Shown one piece after another: positions 54,433 through 63,832 of a stretch of 64,000 bases of DNA; position 1 is the first letter of the stretch; each line of letters opens with the position of its first letter. The notes under the pieces were generated by a model. The model was not told the DNA's origin. It searched no databases and saw only the letters and a list, made by a program, of their open reading frames with translations. A program made the position numbers and the translations under genes. The stretch comes from Diploptera punctata. Lineage: Eukaryota; Arthropoda; Insecta; Blattodea; Blaberidae. The stretch is from positions 1,707,501 to 1,771,500 of the forward strand of contig JASPKZ010004199.1 of assembly GCA_030220185.1 (NCBI GenBank). The letters run 5' to 3'.

Positions 54433-54846
54433 TTACTCACTGGCACTATCGAATCCGTAGGTTCATGGCCGCGCGGACATAAGCTCTCCACACATCCCGA
54501 TCCTGAGCAAATGCTTTCCAATCATTCCCTGTGTAATCTACTTCCCTCAAATCATAGTTAATGTTATTCTCCAACCTCATTCTTGGTCTACCAACTGGAT
54601 GTTTTCCCTCTGGCTTTCCTACAAGAAGCTTCCATGCATGTCTTTCATTCCCCATACGCGCAACATGTCCTGCCCATCGCAGTCTACGAGACTTAACTGT
54701 TCTTATTATTTCTGGCTTCCTATAAAGACCATGTAGTTCATTCTTATGTAGTCTTCTCCATTCACCTGTCTGTTCATCTCTCTTCGGTCCGAAAATGTTC
54801 CTAAGTACTTTATTCTCAAATACTCGTAATCTCCTTTCCTCCCTTA

Positions 54847-54851
<5 letters not shown>

Positions 54852-54885
<34 letters not shown>

Positions 54886-54891
54886 GAGTAG
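54852..54891. repeat. (AGT)n insertion with 12-bp flanking duplication, inside LINE-E
   Basis: About 13 AGT units lie between two copies of TCCCTTAAAGTA (54840-54851 and 54892-54903). Other LINE-E copies have this 12-mer region once. Confidence 0.88.
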
Positions 54892-55483
54892 TCCCTTAAA
54901 GTAAGAGTCCATGTTTTGCGCCCATATAATATAACTGGTAGAATAACAGTTATATATATTTTCAGTTTAACTTTTTTTTAAAGGAGTTGGGACATCAAAA
55001 GTCTCTGCAATGCATAATAGCATGCATTTCCAGAATTGAGCCTATGTTTAATTTCTTTGTGCATCTCATTCCTACTTCTGATTATTGTTCCTAGGTATTT
55101 GAATTCAACCACTTCCTCAAAGTTCCCTCACTTGTCATTTGCTGTTCATTTCCATTATATAATATATTTTTATGTGTGACCATACATTTAGTTTTATTGA
55201 TATTTACTTCCAGGCCTAATTTCTTAGTGTTACTCAATAGGGTGTGCGTGTTGTCCTGTACTATCTCCTCACAATCGGCCAATAGTACATCATCAGCATA
55301 AACTAACAGCTTATTAATACCATTGAGTTGTAAGGCCTTATTCATCCTCTAAAGATTTGATGGCATACTCTAGTACAAAATTAAATAGTAGAGGAGATAG
55401 TGCATCTCCTTGCTTCAACCCATTCTGGATTTCAAAAGTGTCCGAAAGCAGTTTGCCTACACGCACCCTACTCTTTGTGCCAT

Positions 55484-55852
55484 TTAGACATATTTGTATA
55501 AGTCTAACTTTTTAGGAATTCCAAACTCCAGCAGGATACTATATAACTTCTCCCTCTTAATTGAATCATATGCTTTTTTGAAGTCTACGTATAGTTGATG
55601 TATAGTACCATTATATTTCCATTTCTTTTCCAAAATCTGTCTTATACTAAAAATCTGATCTGTTGTAGACCTATTTCTTCTAAATCCATATTGATGATCT
55701 CCTAGAATCTCATCAATATAGGGAGTAAGTCTGTTTACAAATATATTTGTTAGAATTTTGTAAGAAGTTGAAAGTAATAAGATGCTCCTGTAGTTTTTGC
55801 AATCAGTTTTATCTCCTTTCTTATAAATTGGTACAATAATCGATTTTTTCAT
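55484..55852 (-). pseudogene. LINE-E reverse transcriptase, motifs 1 to A
   Basis: 122 open codons. Residues 4-40 hold IVPIYKKGDKTDCKNYRSIL (motif 1 and 2). GDHQYGFRRNRSTTDQIFSI is around 50-70. LYVDFKKAYDSIKREKLYSI around 88-108 is motif A with its catalytic Asp intact. The frame ends shortly before motif B, which continues in a different frame. Confidence 0.9.
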
Positions 55853-56548
55853 TCATCTGGGAGATCTTCTTTTTCCCAAATCATACTAAGCAACCGGCGT
55901 ATCTTGTTCATAATTTTTTCTCTTCCTGATTTTATCAGTTCTGCTGGGATCTCATCTGAACCTGATGCTTTATCCATATTCAATGTTCCTATCGCCATTT
56001 CTACCTCTAATACACTTGGTTCTCCGACTAGCATTTCTGCTGTCTGTAAATTATCCTCCTCAATGTCCTGTTTTGTATGTATATTTAATAGCTGATTAAA
56101 GTAACTTTTCCATCTATTTAATATACTCCTGGAATCTACAGTCATATCCCCATTTTCATTCCGAATTATGTTTGTTCTAGCGTAAAACCCTTTCTTCTCT
56201 ATACTAATTCACTGATATAATTCTCTAATGTTCCTATTTTTTGCGTTCATTTCAAGAGCATTAATCTTCTCTCTCAAATATTCCCTCTTTTTAGTCTTTA
56301 GTAATCTGGTGGTTTCCCGTCTAATACTACCCAATTGTTCTAACTTTTCCTCATTTGGCTCGTGTAACCATTTCATTTTTGTTAGCTTTCTTTTCTTACA
56401 ATGTCGGCACATTCCTCATCAAACCATTTCTCGTTTCGCCTCTTTTTTAAATAACCTATGCTTTCTGATGCTGACAATTTAATAGTATCTCTTATAGCCT
56501 CCCATTCTTTATTTATATCAGTTTCTCCTTTGTTTGCCACATTGTCAA

Positions 56549-56569
56549 TTATTATTATTATTATTATTA

Positions 56570-56626
<57 letters not shown>
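56549..56626. repeat. (ATT)n microsatellite
   Basis: Flanks the 5' truncation point of LINE-E; its origin is therefore not the tail of that element. Confidence 0.9.
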
Positions 56627-56627
<1 letters not shown>

Positions 56628-57534
56628 AAAATGTAACTTTTCTTAACTAATGCAATTGTGTTTTTAGATTTTCTATTGAAAAAGTTAATTTTTACACTGC
56701 AAGCAAAATAAAATACACTTTTAACATTTGAGACGACATATTTCTCTATAATTCTTGTATTTAATTAAATATTTAACTAACGGGGATAAGATTACACAAA
56801 CGCTAATAAAATAAAAACTTACTTCCTTCTTCCTTCTTTCGTTTATCGCATTTATTGTAGAATAAAAAAAATATTTGTTGTAGTAAAGGCAAATGAATGT
56901 TGTAATAAGAACAAAAATAAATATGACCAAGTTTCCTTTCAAATAAAAACAAGCAGACATGACCGGAAGCGGTCGCTTTGTGTATTGTATTTTTGTGGAT
57001 TTTCATTTGTTCTTCTGTAGGCATCTGTTTCGTTTGTTATCCGCTAGATAGTGTTGATGACACATTCGTCCTTTTTTTGTAACGTATTGTCGGCTATATA
57101 TGCTATTAATCACCGCCTTGTAAGTTTTTGTGACGTTCATTTTTTGATAAGGCGATGAATGAAGTCTGGAAATATTTGTTCACGTCTGCGGCTTCCATAG
57201 CAATGTTTGCTTAAGTAAGTCTAACACTTTCTTTGTTTGGAGTTTTTCTTTGATACATAAACTGTGTTTGTAGGCCTATGTAGGGTATTAGACTGCCTCT
57301 TTGATGTCACCTTTATCTGTCTGAGATTTCACTGCTGCGGGTTTAATTCCGGCTATACCATTTTTTTCTTTGAGTTTAGGGTCTGGGGTGGCATATATCC
57401 AGCGTCGTAAAGACAACTAGATATTCGATATAGGGAAACTGGTATTAATATTTTCCTTAGATTATACATACAAGATTATGTAATGATATAATAGGGCATT
57501 CTGTAAGTAATAGCTACACTGTTATAACTTCACA
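56627..57534. other. AT-rich sequence, nothing recognised
   Basis: The 56721-57024 minus frames lack motifs. GCGGGTTTAATTCCGGC at 57338-57354 is B-box-like, but no A box was found. Confidence 0.3.
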
Positions 57535-57825
57535 AACAACATTATTTGGGTTACTTTCGACAGTACGAACTGCATTTACATTCTGTTGCCAAGTCAACTA
57601 TACGTTGCCAAATCCTTGGCTCTCCATCTGCAGCACCATTTTTGGATATCTATCTCATCTGATCGATTTAGAACTTTGTGGATGTCAACTCTTGATAGAG
57701 ATCGAATGCCTCTTAGAGTTCTTTGATTTTTGAGAATAAGTTGTAAACACAAGGGCTCATGTCTGGAGAATTTGGTGGATGTTCGAGTAGTTCCCAATTC
57801 CATCTTCTAAACAAATTCTACTGAA
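57535..57825 (-). pseudogene. Mariner-type transposase C-terminal remnant
   Basis: In one minus frame around 57812-57745 the translation reads WELLEHPPNSPDMSPCVYNL. The HPP-x-SPD-x-SP-C string is the conserved block holding the last catalytic Asp of mariner-family DD(34)D transposases. The usual Asp of the following Cys-Asp-Tyr is changed to Val. Two frame changes later LRGIRSLSRVDIHKVLNR and GEPRIWQRIVDLA follow, equivalent to the LRG..F and W..VI segments near the protein's end. Only the last fifth of the protein is left, and no terminal repeats were identified around it. Confidence 0.7.
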
Positions 57826-58061
57826 CATATTTTTAGGGTAGTATTACTTACTAAATGTGAGAAATAGTGAATGTATTCACAAAATATTGCTATTTGGAGA
57901 CTTACAACATACTACAATATTACAATAGTCACCACTAGGATCGCTGATATACAGCAGTGTTGGCATTACTAATCGAATGTCCTAGTATATGTTATACCCC
58001 TATTGTGAGTGACTATTAGCTGTGTAAAACTTCCATATCAGGGATCGATTATATATAAATA
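57826..58061. other. Nothing recognised
   Basis: Short AT-rich stretch. Could include the mariner 3' end, but no inverted repeat was found. Confidence 0.3.
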
Positions 58062-58408
58062 AACCCATAGAGTGTAATTCTGCCCGAGGGCAGGTTTTTC
58101 ACTGCAATCATAGCATTTTCATGCTATGCTTTGAAGCTTTACTAGGGGATTATAGACATGGTAGCTTCCCGTTGCCTTTCACACCGGTGAAGGATGATGA
58201 TGATGATGATGATGATAATGATAAGGATGATGATAATGATGACCGGATGATTTTCGGGGACCTTTGGTCCTAAGCTTCATGGCATTTGTCTTACAGGTGA
58301 GGAAAAACCCCCAAAAAAACTCAACCAGGAGCCTTTTCTGACCGGAAATCAAACCCGGACCCGCTGCGTGACAAGGCAGCACACTACCTCCAAACCACAG
58401 CGGTGGCC
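58062..58408 (-). mobile_element. SINE-1 with tail alpha, left arm of inverted SINE pair
   Basis: The complement of the head ends at about 58408 (CCACCGCTGTGGTTTGGAGG). A (GAT)n run at 58195-58240 separates linker and tail, and tail alpha with CTGCCCGAGGGCAG is at 58081-58094. Confidence 0.9.
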
Positions 58409-58409
58409 A

Positions 58410-58411
58410 CA

Positions 58412-58469
<58 letters not shown>
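58410..58469. repeat. (CA)n-(TA)n compound microsatellite between inverted SINEs
   Basis: About 15 CA units followed by about 14 TA units. Confidence 0.95.
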
Positions 58470-58800
58470 GTCCACCGCTTTGGTCTCTAGGTAGCGTGCT
58501 GCCTTGTCACGCAGCGGGCCCGGGTTCGATCCCCGGTCGGGGCAGTTTTTCTGGGTGAGGTTTTTATCGGATTTTTTCCTCACCTGTAAGACAAATGTCA
58601 GGAAAACTTTAAGGCCCAAACGGTCCCCGAAATCATATGGCCATCATCATCCTTATCATCATCATATCATATCATCATCATCCTTCACCGGTGTGGAAAG
58701 CAACGGGAAGCTACCGCACCTACAATTCCCTAGTAAAGCTGCAAGCATAGCATGAAAATGCTATGATTGCAGTGAAGAACCTGCCTTCGGGCAGAATTAC
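58470..58800 (+). mobile_element. SINE-1 with tail alpha, right arm of inverted SINE pair
   Basis: GTCCACCGCTTTGGTCTCTA head and B box GGGTTCGATCCCCGG. Linker CCTGTAAGACAAATGTCAGG, (ATC)n run, and tail with GCATAGCATGAAAATGCTAT and CTGCCTTCGGGCAG. Confidence 0.92.
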
Positions 58801-59014
58801 TTGATGATAATGATGAAAATGGCAATTCACAGGAACTTTTTGAAAATCTAAAAAAAAAATGGTCTTCCGTTTTTTAAAAATCTAATCGTAAACACGAAAG
58901 TAGGTTTATTTAATATTATTTTATGTTCTTCTATTGCATATGTGTATATATACATACGTCCCTCGTGGAGACATAGGTAGTCCCCTAGTGGAGAGTTTTT
59001 TACCAAGATAATTT

Positions 59015-59300
59015 ATTTGCTTACAGATGTCACTGAGTGCTCAGCATATCATCTCAATGACCCATCTAGTAGGCAACTGAGGTATTACTTGTATGAGGAA
59101 GACCGATTAATTATTGCTCGGAGAAACTATTTAGGCTTGAGTTTCTTTTACGATCCCCAAAATCTTCCGCCTCGGGGCCCACGGCTTAAAGTCCCTCCCA
59201 GAGGATATACGCCTTGACTTTTCTATCAAAAAATCAGATTTGAAGCTCCAACCCTCGGGACTAGATGCAATGAACATAATCACTGGAGCTCTGAGACCGA
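59015..59300 (-). mobile_element. SINE-4, diverged minus copy
   Basis: Shares GGGCCCACGGCTTAAAGTCC (59177-59196), AGGCAACTGAGGTATTACTT (59071-59090) and CCAACCCTCGGGACTAG with the family. The head at 59255-59300 is decayed. Confidence 0.8.
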
Positions 59301-59414
59301 ATGTTCCTCTACTGATATATTTTAAATGTCTGATCCATATTTTGGACAATAGGACAACATCAATAATTCCTATTTTATTATTTATTATCTCTTTATCGAT
59401 CCTTGTGCACTATT

Positions 59415-59610
59415 AGTACCATCTCGCCTCCGGTTCATACCCAGCCGGAGTCGGTGAATTTTTCAGGGTTGTGGGTCACGTGTAATACATTTACAGCACG
59501 TAAAAGAATCTTAAGCCTCTGAACAAAATGTGTCTATCCTTTCCTGACTAGCTTTGAATTCGACGCTAATAACCATAGCTGTTAAAATGCTATCTACCTA
59601 CAATGTATTA
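59415..59610 (+). mobile_element. SINE-4-like copy, strongly diverged
   Basis: GTTCATACCCAGCCGGAGTC in the B-box position and GTAAAAGAATCTTAAGCCTC later correspond to SINE-4 segments. Inverted relative to the neighbouring copy. Confidence 0.5.
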
Positions 59611-59734
59611 CCCAACTGCTAAACGTTAGTTTACCTCAGTCTTAATAATTTTATTTAACAATGCTCTTTGACAAATTAAGTAGTGTCGCATTTCTAATTT
59701 GGGCATGCAAAATTCTATACATTTTACGTAAAAT

Positions 59735-59885
59735 TGTAGGCTTTCACGGCAGGTGTCTTGATTCCTGTTGCGTTTGTGTTTCGGGCTAAATGGCCGTGGT
59801 CTGTTTTTTAAAAACTCAACGTTTCGTCTACTACTGCGGTAAACATCCTCAGGAGACTCTGCGTGCTGTATGAACTCCTAACTTT
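59735..59885. repeat. Repeat-like fragment with GTTTCGTCTAC...ATCCTCAGGAG
   Basis: AACGTTTCGTCTACTACTGC and ACATCCTCAGGAGACTC recall a common arthropod repeat segment. Single copy here, class unknown. Confidence 0.35.
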
Positions 59886-60526
59886 TCTACTGTCGGTCTG
59901 GAACAACTGTAACAAGATACATCTCAAATTGCGTGTCTGTAACTGATCTGTAACCAGGAAATTTCTTCGTATTAATTAATTTTCATCTACACTTATAATT
60001 TAGTATTGTGAGTTTTTTCATAAAACCATGTAGCCTATTATGAAACTGACAGTAACGATTTTAATTAGCATACATATGTGCCACTGATTTATTTTATGCA
60101 TGTACACAGTTTATTTTAACTTACGAATCGTTTCATATTACACATAGTAAACAGATAATATAACTATATGGAGTAAACTATTTAATCTAAATTATATTAT
60201 GTGAATCAGTTACCCATTATTATTTGAATATCAGGTTTTGGTATTTCCACATTGGAGTATTGAATTTTGTTGCGCCAACACAATAAACTTGAACAAACAT
60301 AAATAACACTGGTCAACATGACTTTTGTCTCATGAGTACCAATAGTTGTACATAATGCAGTTTTTTATCGTGTTTTCAAATATGTATTCGGAATTTCTCC
60401 ATCACCCACAGTTTTTTTTATCTCAGTTTCAATTAATGGATTTAAATAATTATTTTTAATAAACTTTTTTCGTCCATTTGTCCATTGTAAATAAAACCAA
60501 ATGAGCTAACTCAGAAGGTTTCAGCT
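59886..60526. other. AT-rich sequence, nothing recognised
   Basis: No coding similarity or repeat boundary noticed. Confidence 0.3.
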
Positions 60527-60646
60527 ATGGAAAAGAGATATCAAGGCAAATGGAATCATAATAAGCTGGCCGATTATTGTTGGACCATCAAGAGGGATGC
60601 TCCACAGGCGAAATACAGCAGAAAATCGTCATTTCTTATTTTCTAG
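60527..60646 (+). other. Short coding-like ORF of 39 codons, unassigned
   Basis: ATG at 60527 opens MEKRYQGKWNHNKLADYCWT, then IKRDAPQAKYSRKSSFLIF and a stop. The mix of Trp, Cys and charged residues looks more like real coding than the surrounding frames, and the phrase LADYCWT..RD seems familiar from unannotated insect repeat ORFs. I cannot name the family. The stop is followed directly by GTGAGT, a good splice donor string, which may be chance. It could be the C-terminal exon or remnant of a transposon protein. Confidence 0.4.
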
Positions 60647-61475
60647 GTGAGTCCGAATGTTCGAATATTGCGTAGTTACGAATGTAGAAAATATTAAAGT
60701 GTTTGAAATTATAAATTCCTGTCTGTCGGAAACCTTGCGTGATGGAGAAAAACCGATAACACATTTGAATTTAGGAGAAAAAAAATACTATCAGAATCAC
60801 ATATTTTTCTTTCTGAGACAAAAAAAAATATTTTTTGTTGCTCAGTGTGATTATTCCCTAGGATTAAAGGAATATACCTGAACTACCCGGTCAGCTTGGC
60901 AGAAGGCCTAAGCCTTTAAGCGATGATATTGTCTAAATGCAATTAAATTTAAGTGTATTCAATAAGATATTTTGTACAATGTACTGTATCTATACAGCAA
61001 TATGGATTATAACTGGAACGTGTGTGTAACCACCTTGAGAGTCTTATTGCGTCATTTCATCCCTCCGTCGCGCCCTCTATCTAGTCACGTTTTTCAGTTC
61101 CACCCCCTCAATGTATCTAAGTATATCATCTTCCTCCCCATTCAACCCCTTACTGGGGAGTAGATACTTTGTTACAGACATCTCTCACCCCCACGCTACA
61201 ACCATTACGCAATCCCAATGTAACCTAAAAAACCGTATATTAAACAGTGTTGCCAACTTGTGTAGAATTTTATAAAACATTAGTTATTTTAAACTTAGCA
61301 TGCGTGTCTGGCATGGCAGTCTTGAAGTGAATTTGGTTTCAATAATTCGTAGATATGGATTTTTTTCATTCGTTTAGAATACTTCTGTCTAATTCTAACC
61401 TCACTTACATTTAACATATGCAGCTTTTGAATTCGATTTGAGGTCCATGCCTTCAAATCGCATTTAAACAAAATA
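60647..61475. other. Nothing recognised
   Basis: The frames at 60657-60881 and 60972-61163 have no motif. Confidence 0.3.
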
Positions 61476-61757
61476 GACCAGCCTCATGCGCTAGTGGTCA
61501 GCGTTTCGACTACAGTTCATGAGGTCCCGAATTCGATTCCCGGTCAAACCGTACAATTTTTTTCTTAAGGGAATTATTCCTGTGGTTGTCCATGGTCTGG
61601 CGCTTCATTATCATTTATCACTCATCATATCATCGGGGTATCGTAACTCCTCCTTCAACGTTCCCCAACCTAAGAAATGGATTACAATCTGCCAAAGCCT
61701 GGGGAGAAAGCCAGAAATGTCGTAAGAGACAAAGTGGTCGCATTAGACAAAAAAAAA
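61476..61757 (+). mobile_element. SINE-2 with tail beta, complete
   Basis: Head CCTCATGCGCTAGTGGTCAG, B box GATTCCCGGTCAAACC (about 61533-61548). The tail includes CATCATATCATCGGGGTATC and ends AGACAAAAAAAAA. The first inverted arm is altered (GGTCTGGCGC). Confidence 0.9.
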
Positions 61758-61903
61758 TATTTTTGTAAGCCCATGTTTTCCCTTTACAGAGATTTAGGCG
61801 CCCTCCCCCTACAGGGAAGAATTTGAACTATACTAATTTAGTTACACTTGTTTTCGTATAGATGTAATTTTGAGTGGTCCGTGGTCAGCGTTCCGCCTCA
61901 TAC

Positions 61904-62159
61904 TGACATCTAGGAAACCAAGGTAGTACTAGGACGAGAAAATTCGGTAAATTTTGCTTAGAGGCCTTTTCATTCAGACTTAAGGAATTTTTACGAGCCT
62001 CAAAATTTTCAGACTCGGGACCCACGGCTTAAAGTCCCTCCCGGAGGACTTGCTCCTTGGATTTTTCCGTCCTAAAAAATCCATCGACCACGGCCGGGTT
62101 TGAACCCGCGACCCTCGGGACCAGAGGCAAGGAGCATAACTACTAGTCCACCGCGGCCG
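61904..62159 (-). mobile_element. SINE-4, minus copy, well preserved
   Basis: CCACCGCGGCCG ends at 62159. The B box in complement is GGGTTTGAACCCGCGACC (62095-62112). GAGCATAACTACTAGTCCA is the A-box region, and GGGACCCACGGCTTAAAGTC lies in the body. Confidence 0.9.
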
Positions 62160-62281
62160 ATAAAAAAATTATAACCCCTAAAATAAAAGTTACGAGTATC
62201 TTATAGGATCACGGGAGGGTTGCATTAAGTTTCAGTTAAGATCACTGGGAATTTTGAATGAGGAAAAGTAATTTTTATAGG

Positions 62282-62932
62282 AACTATTTAACTCATGCCC
62301 CAAATGGGAGTCAATGACCAATCACATATCAATGAATTTTGATTTACAACCAATCACAGTCTTTTTCACCTCGATTTTATCAGTTTAAAATCAAGCTCCT
62401 CCTTTTTAACATTCCAAGAACTACGGCTACCAGATTGTATATATAGTACACGAATGTAAACAGATACTGTTTGCGGTGATATAATAGAAAAACACTCGTA
62501 GTAATTGATTATACCACAATAAAAAGAAACCACTGTTTGCACTTTCTTAAACGTACTATTTCCCAGGAATTTACGTTCCAGAAAAATATAATTTACATCA
62601 TAGGACATCAGAAGTTAATTAATATGTTGGTTAGAAACAGTTTGATGTGTTTAATTGTCCTCCTCTACGGTGTATTCTTACAATATTGCAATCGTTTGGC
62701 AATAAATAATATAATCTGGTTGCATTGATGAACAAATAAAGCATAACAAACGTTTCTCATTTGTTTTCAAACATCACCGTTTACATTAAATATATACATA
62801 ATTTAAAATAACTATATTTAAATAATGATTTGTGAGTAAACAACTTAATTTTATTCGTTAAATAGTCCTAACAAATGTCACTCTTGATTTCCAAATTCAC
62901 TAGATAAATTGGAAATCACTCTTGCATTACTT
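62282..62932 (+). repeat. M1 dispersed repeat, copy 4
   Basis: Starts AACTATTTAACTCATGCCCC. CCAATCACA boxes are near 62318 and 62350, TATATATAG near 62437, and GTTAAATAGTCC near 62858. The terminal hairpin is shortened (CCAAATTCACTAGATAAATTGG, one arm partly lost). Confidence 0.8.
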
Positions 62933-62992
62933 ATAAAAAAGTCCGTCACACAGGAAATGCGTAAAAGAATCTGTCATTCGAAGATATTAAGT

Positions 62993-63480
62993 AGTAGTAG
63001 TAGTAGGACTTTATTAGACAAAAAAGTAAGATATTTACAATATTATTTACAAATATGGGTCGCACGGGCAGTAAGCCGTACGTGCTGTTGACAGTCCGTT
63101 ACAATAAAGTAATAGTTGGTACTAGTGTAAAGAAAAAAACAACAAAAAAAAAAGCAATAACATTACAATTACATAAAGAAAACACAATAATATTACAATT
63201 AAATAATAACACAATAGCATTATACACTAAAAACAATAACATTGCAATTACATAAAGAAAACACAATAATATTACAATTAAATAATAACACAATAGCATT
63301 ATACACTAATTAATTTATATATAATTGTTAAGAATTAATGTTATTGCATTTTGATAATATATATTTATTCACGAATGAGTGTTGTCCTTATTTTCCGCGT
63401 TTTGTCCAGAAATTTACCGAGGTTTATCCAATTTTCTGGATTTACCAATAACTCGTAGCATGCCAATCTTTCCCGATTTG
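62993..63480 (-). mobile_element. LINE-G copy 2, 3' end
   Basis: The minus strand carries the last LINE-G codons near 63480-63370 (AACTCGTAGCATGCCAATC in complement), then the 3' UTR. That contains an internal duplication of a 70-base unit (TTACAATTACATAAAGAAAA at 63164 and 63243), the GCACGGGC...GCCGTACGTGC hairpin (63065-63088), AATAAAGTCC and a (CTA)n tail at 62993-63007. Confidence 0.8.
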
Positions 63481-63559
63481 AATATTAAGTAAGACCTTTG
63501 TGATTATATTACTTTAGAAGGTGAACATTATACAATTAAGATGTTTGTTATGTAAGCAA

Positions 63560-63705
63560 ACTAATAATAAGACGAGAATTAAACCATGAACATTCAAATT
63601 CAATGGTCCGGGCACGTTCTAAGAGCAACTGAAGAAAGAAGAATAAAAGTAATATTTTAAGTAAATCTGCAAGGAAAACTAAGGTTTTCATATTAGGACA
63701 ACTTA
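63560..63705 (+). mobile_element. LINE C-terminal fragment, family uncertain
   Basis: Translates to NIQIQWSGHVLRATEERRIK with later stops. Trp-x-Gly-His-Val followed by Arg and Glu/Arg is the usual pre-terminal motif of LINE RT proteins. No tail identified. Confidence 0.55.
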
Positions 63706-63832
63706 AAGAAAAAGTTTAAAATATGTGGACAACTTGAAGAATAATTTTAAGTTGTTGAATACTATGTATTAACCACTCATTCGTGGAGACCCTCCATCCT
63801 TGTGTGGTCAAAACATAATATATGCAATCCTA

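Larger units (their letters stand above)
54433..56545 (-). mobile_element. LINE-E, 2.1-kb copy with RT domain
   Basis: Minus strand, 5' to 3': linker with WLHEPNEEKLEQLGSIRR (56412-56209), EMAIGTLNMDKASGSDEIPAE (56145-55849, the pre-motif-1 segment), and motif 1 KKSIIVPIYKKGDKTDCKNY with motif A LYVDFKKAYDSI (55852-55484). Motif B GLKQGDALSPLLFNF lies near 55420 in another frame, and motif C KLLVYADDVLLADC in 55345-55091. The C-terminus HAWKLLVGKPEGK and GRPRMRLENNINYDLREVDY follows (54655-54446). No endonuclease, because the 5' end is truncated at about 56545 beside another (ATT)n tract. Frameshifts and stops separate every block. A 40-bp (AGT)n insertion lies at 54852-54891. Confidence 0.92.

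Noticed and set aside
59830..59875. Hammerhead ribozyme-like core on the minus strand (CTGAGGA, a short stem, GAAAC)
   Set aside because: An extra base separates the CUGANGA-like core from stem II, and no stem III with a cleavage-site UH follows GAAA, so the fold does not hold.
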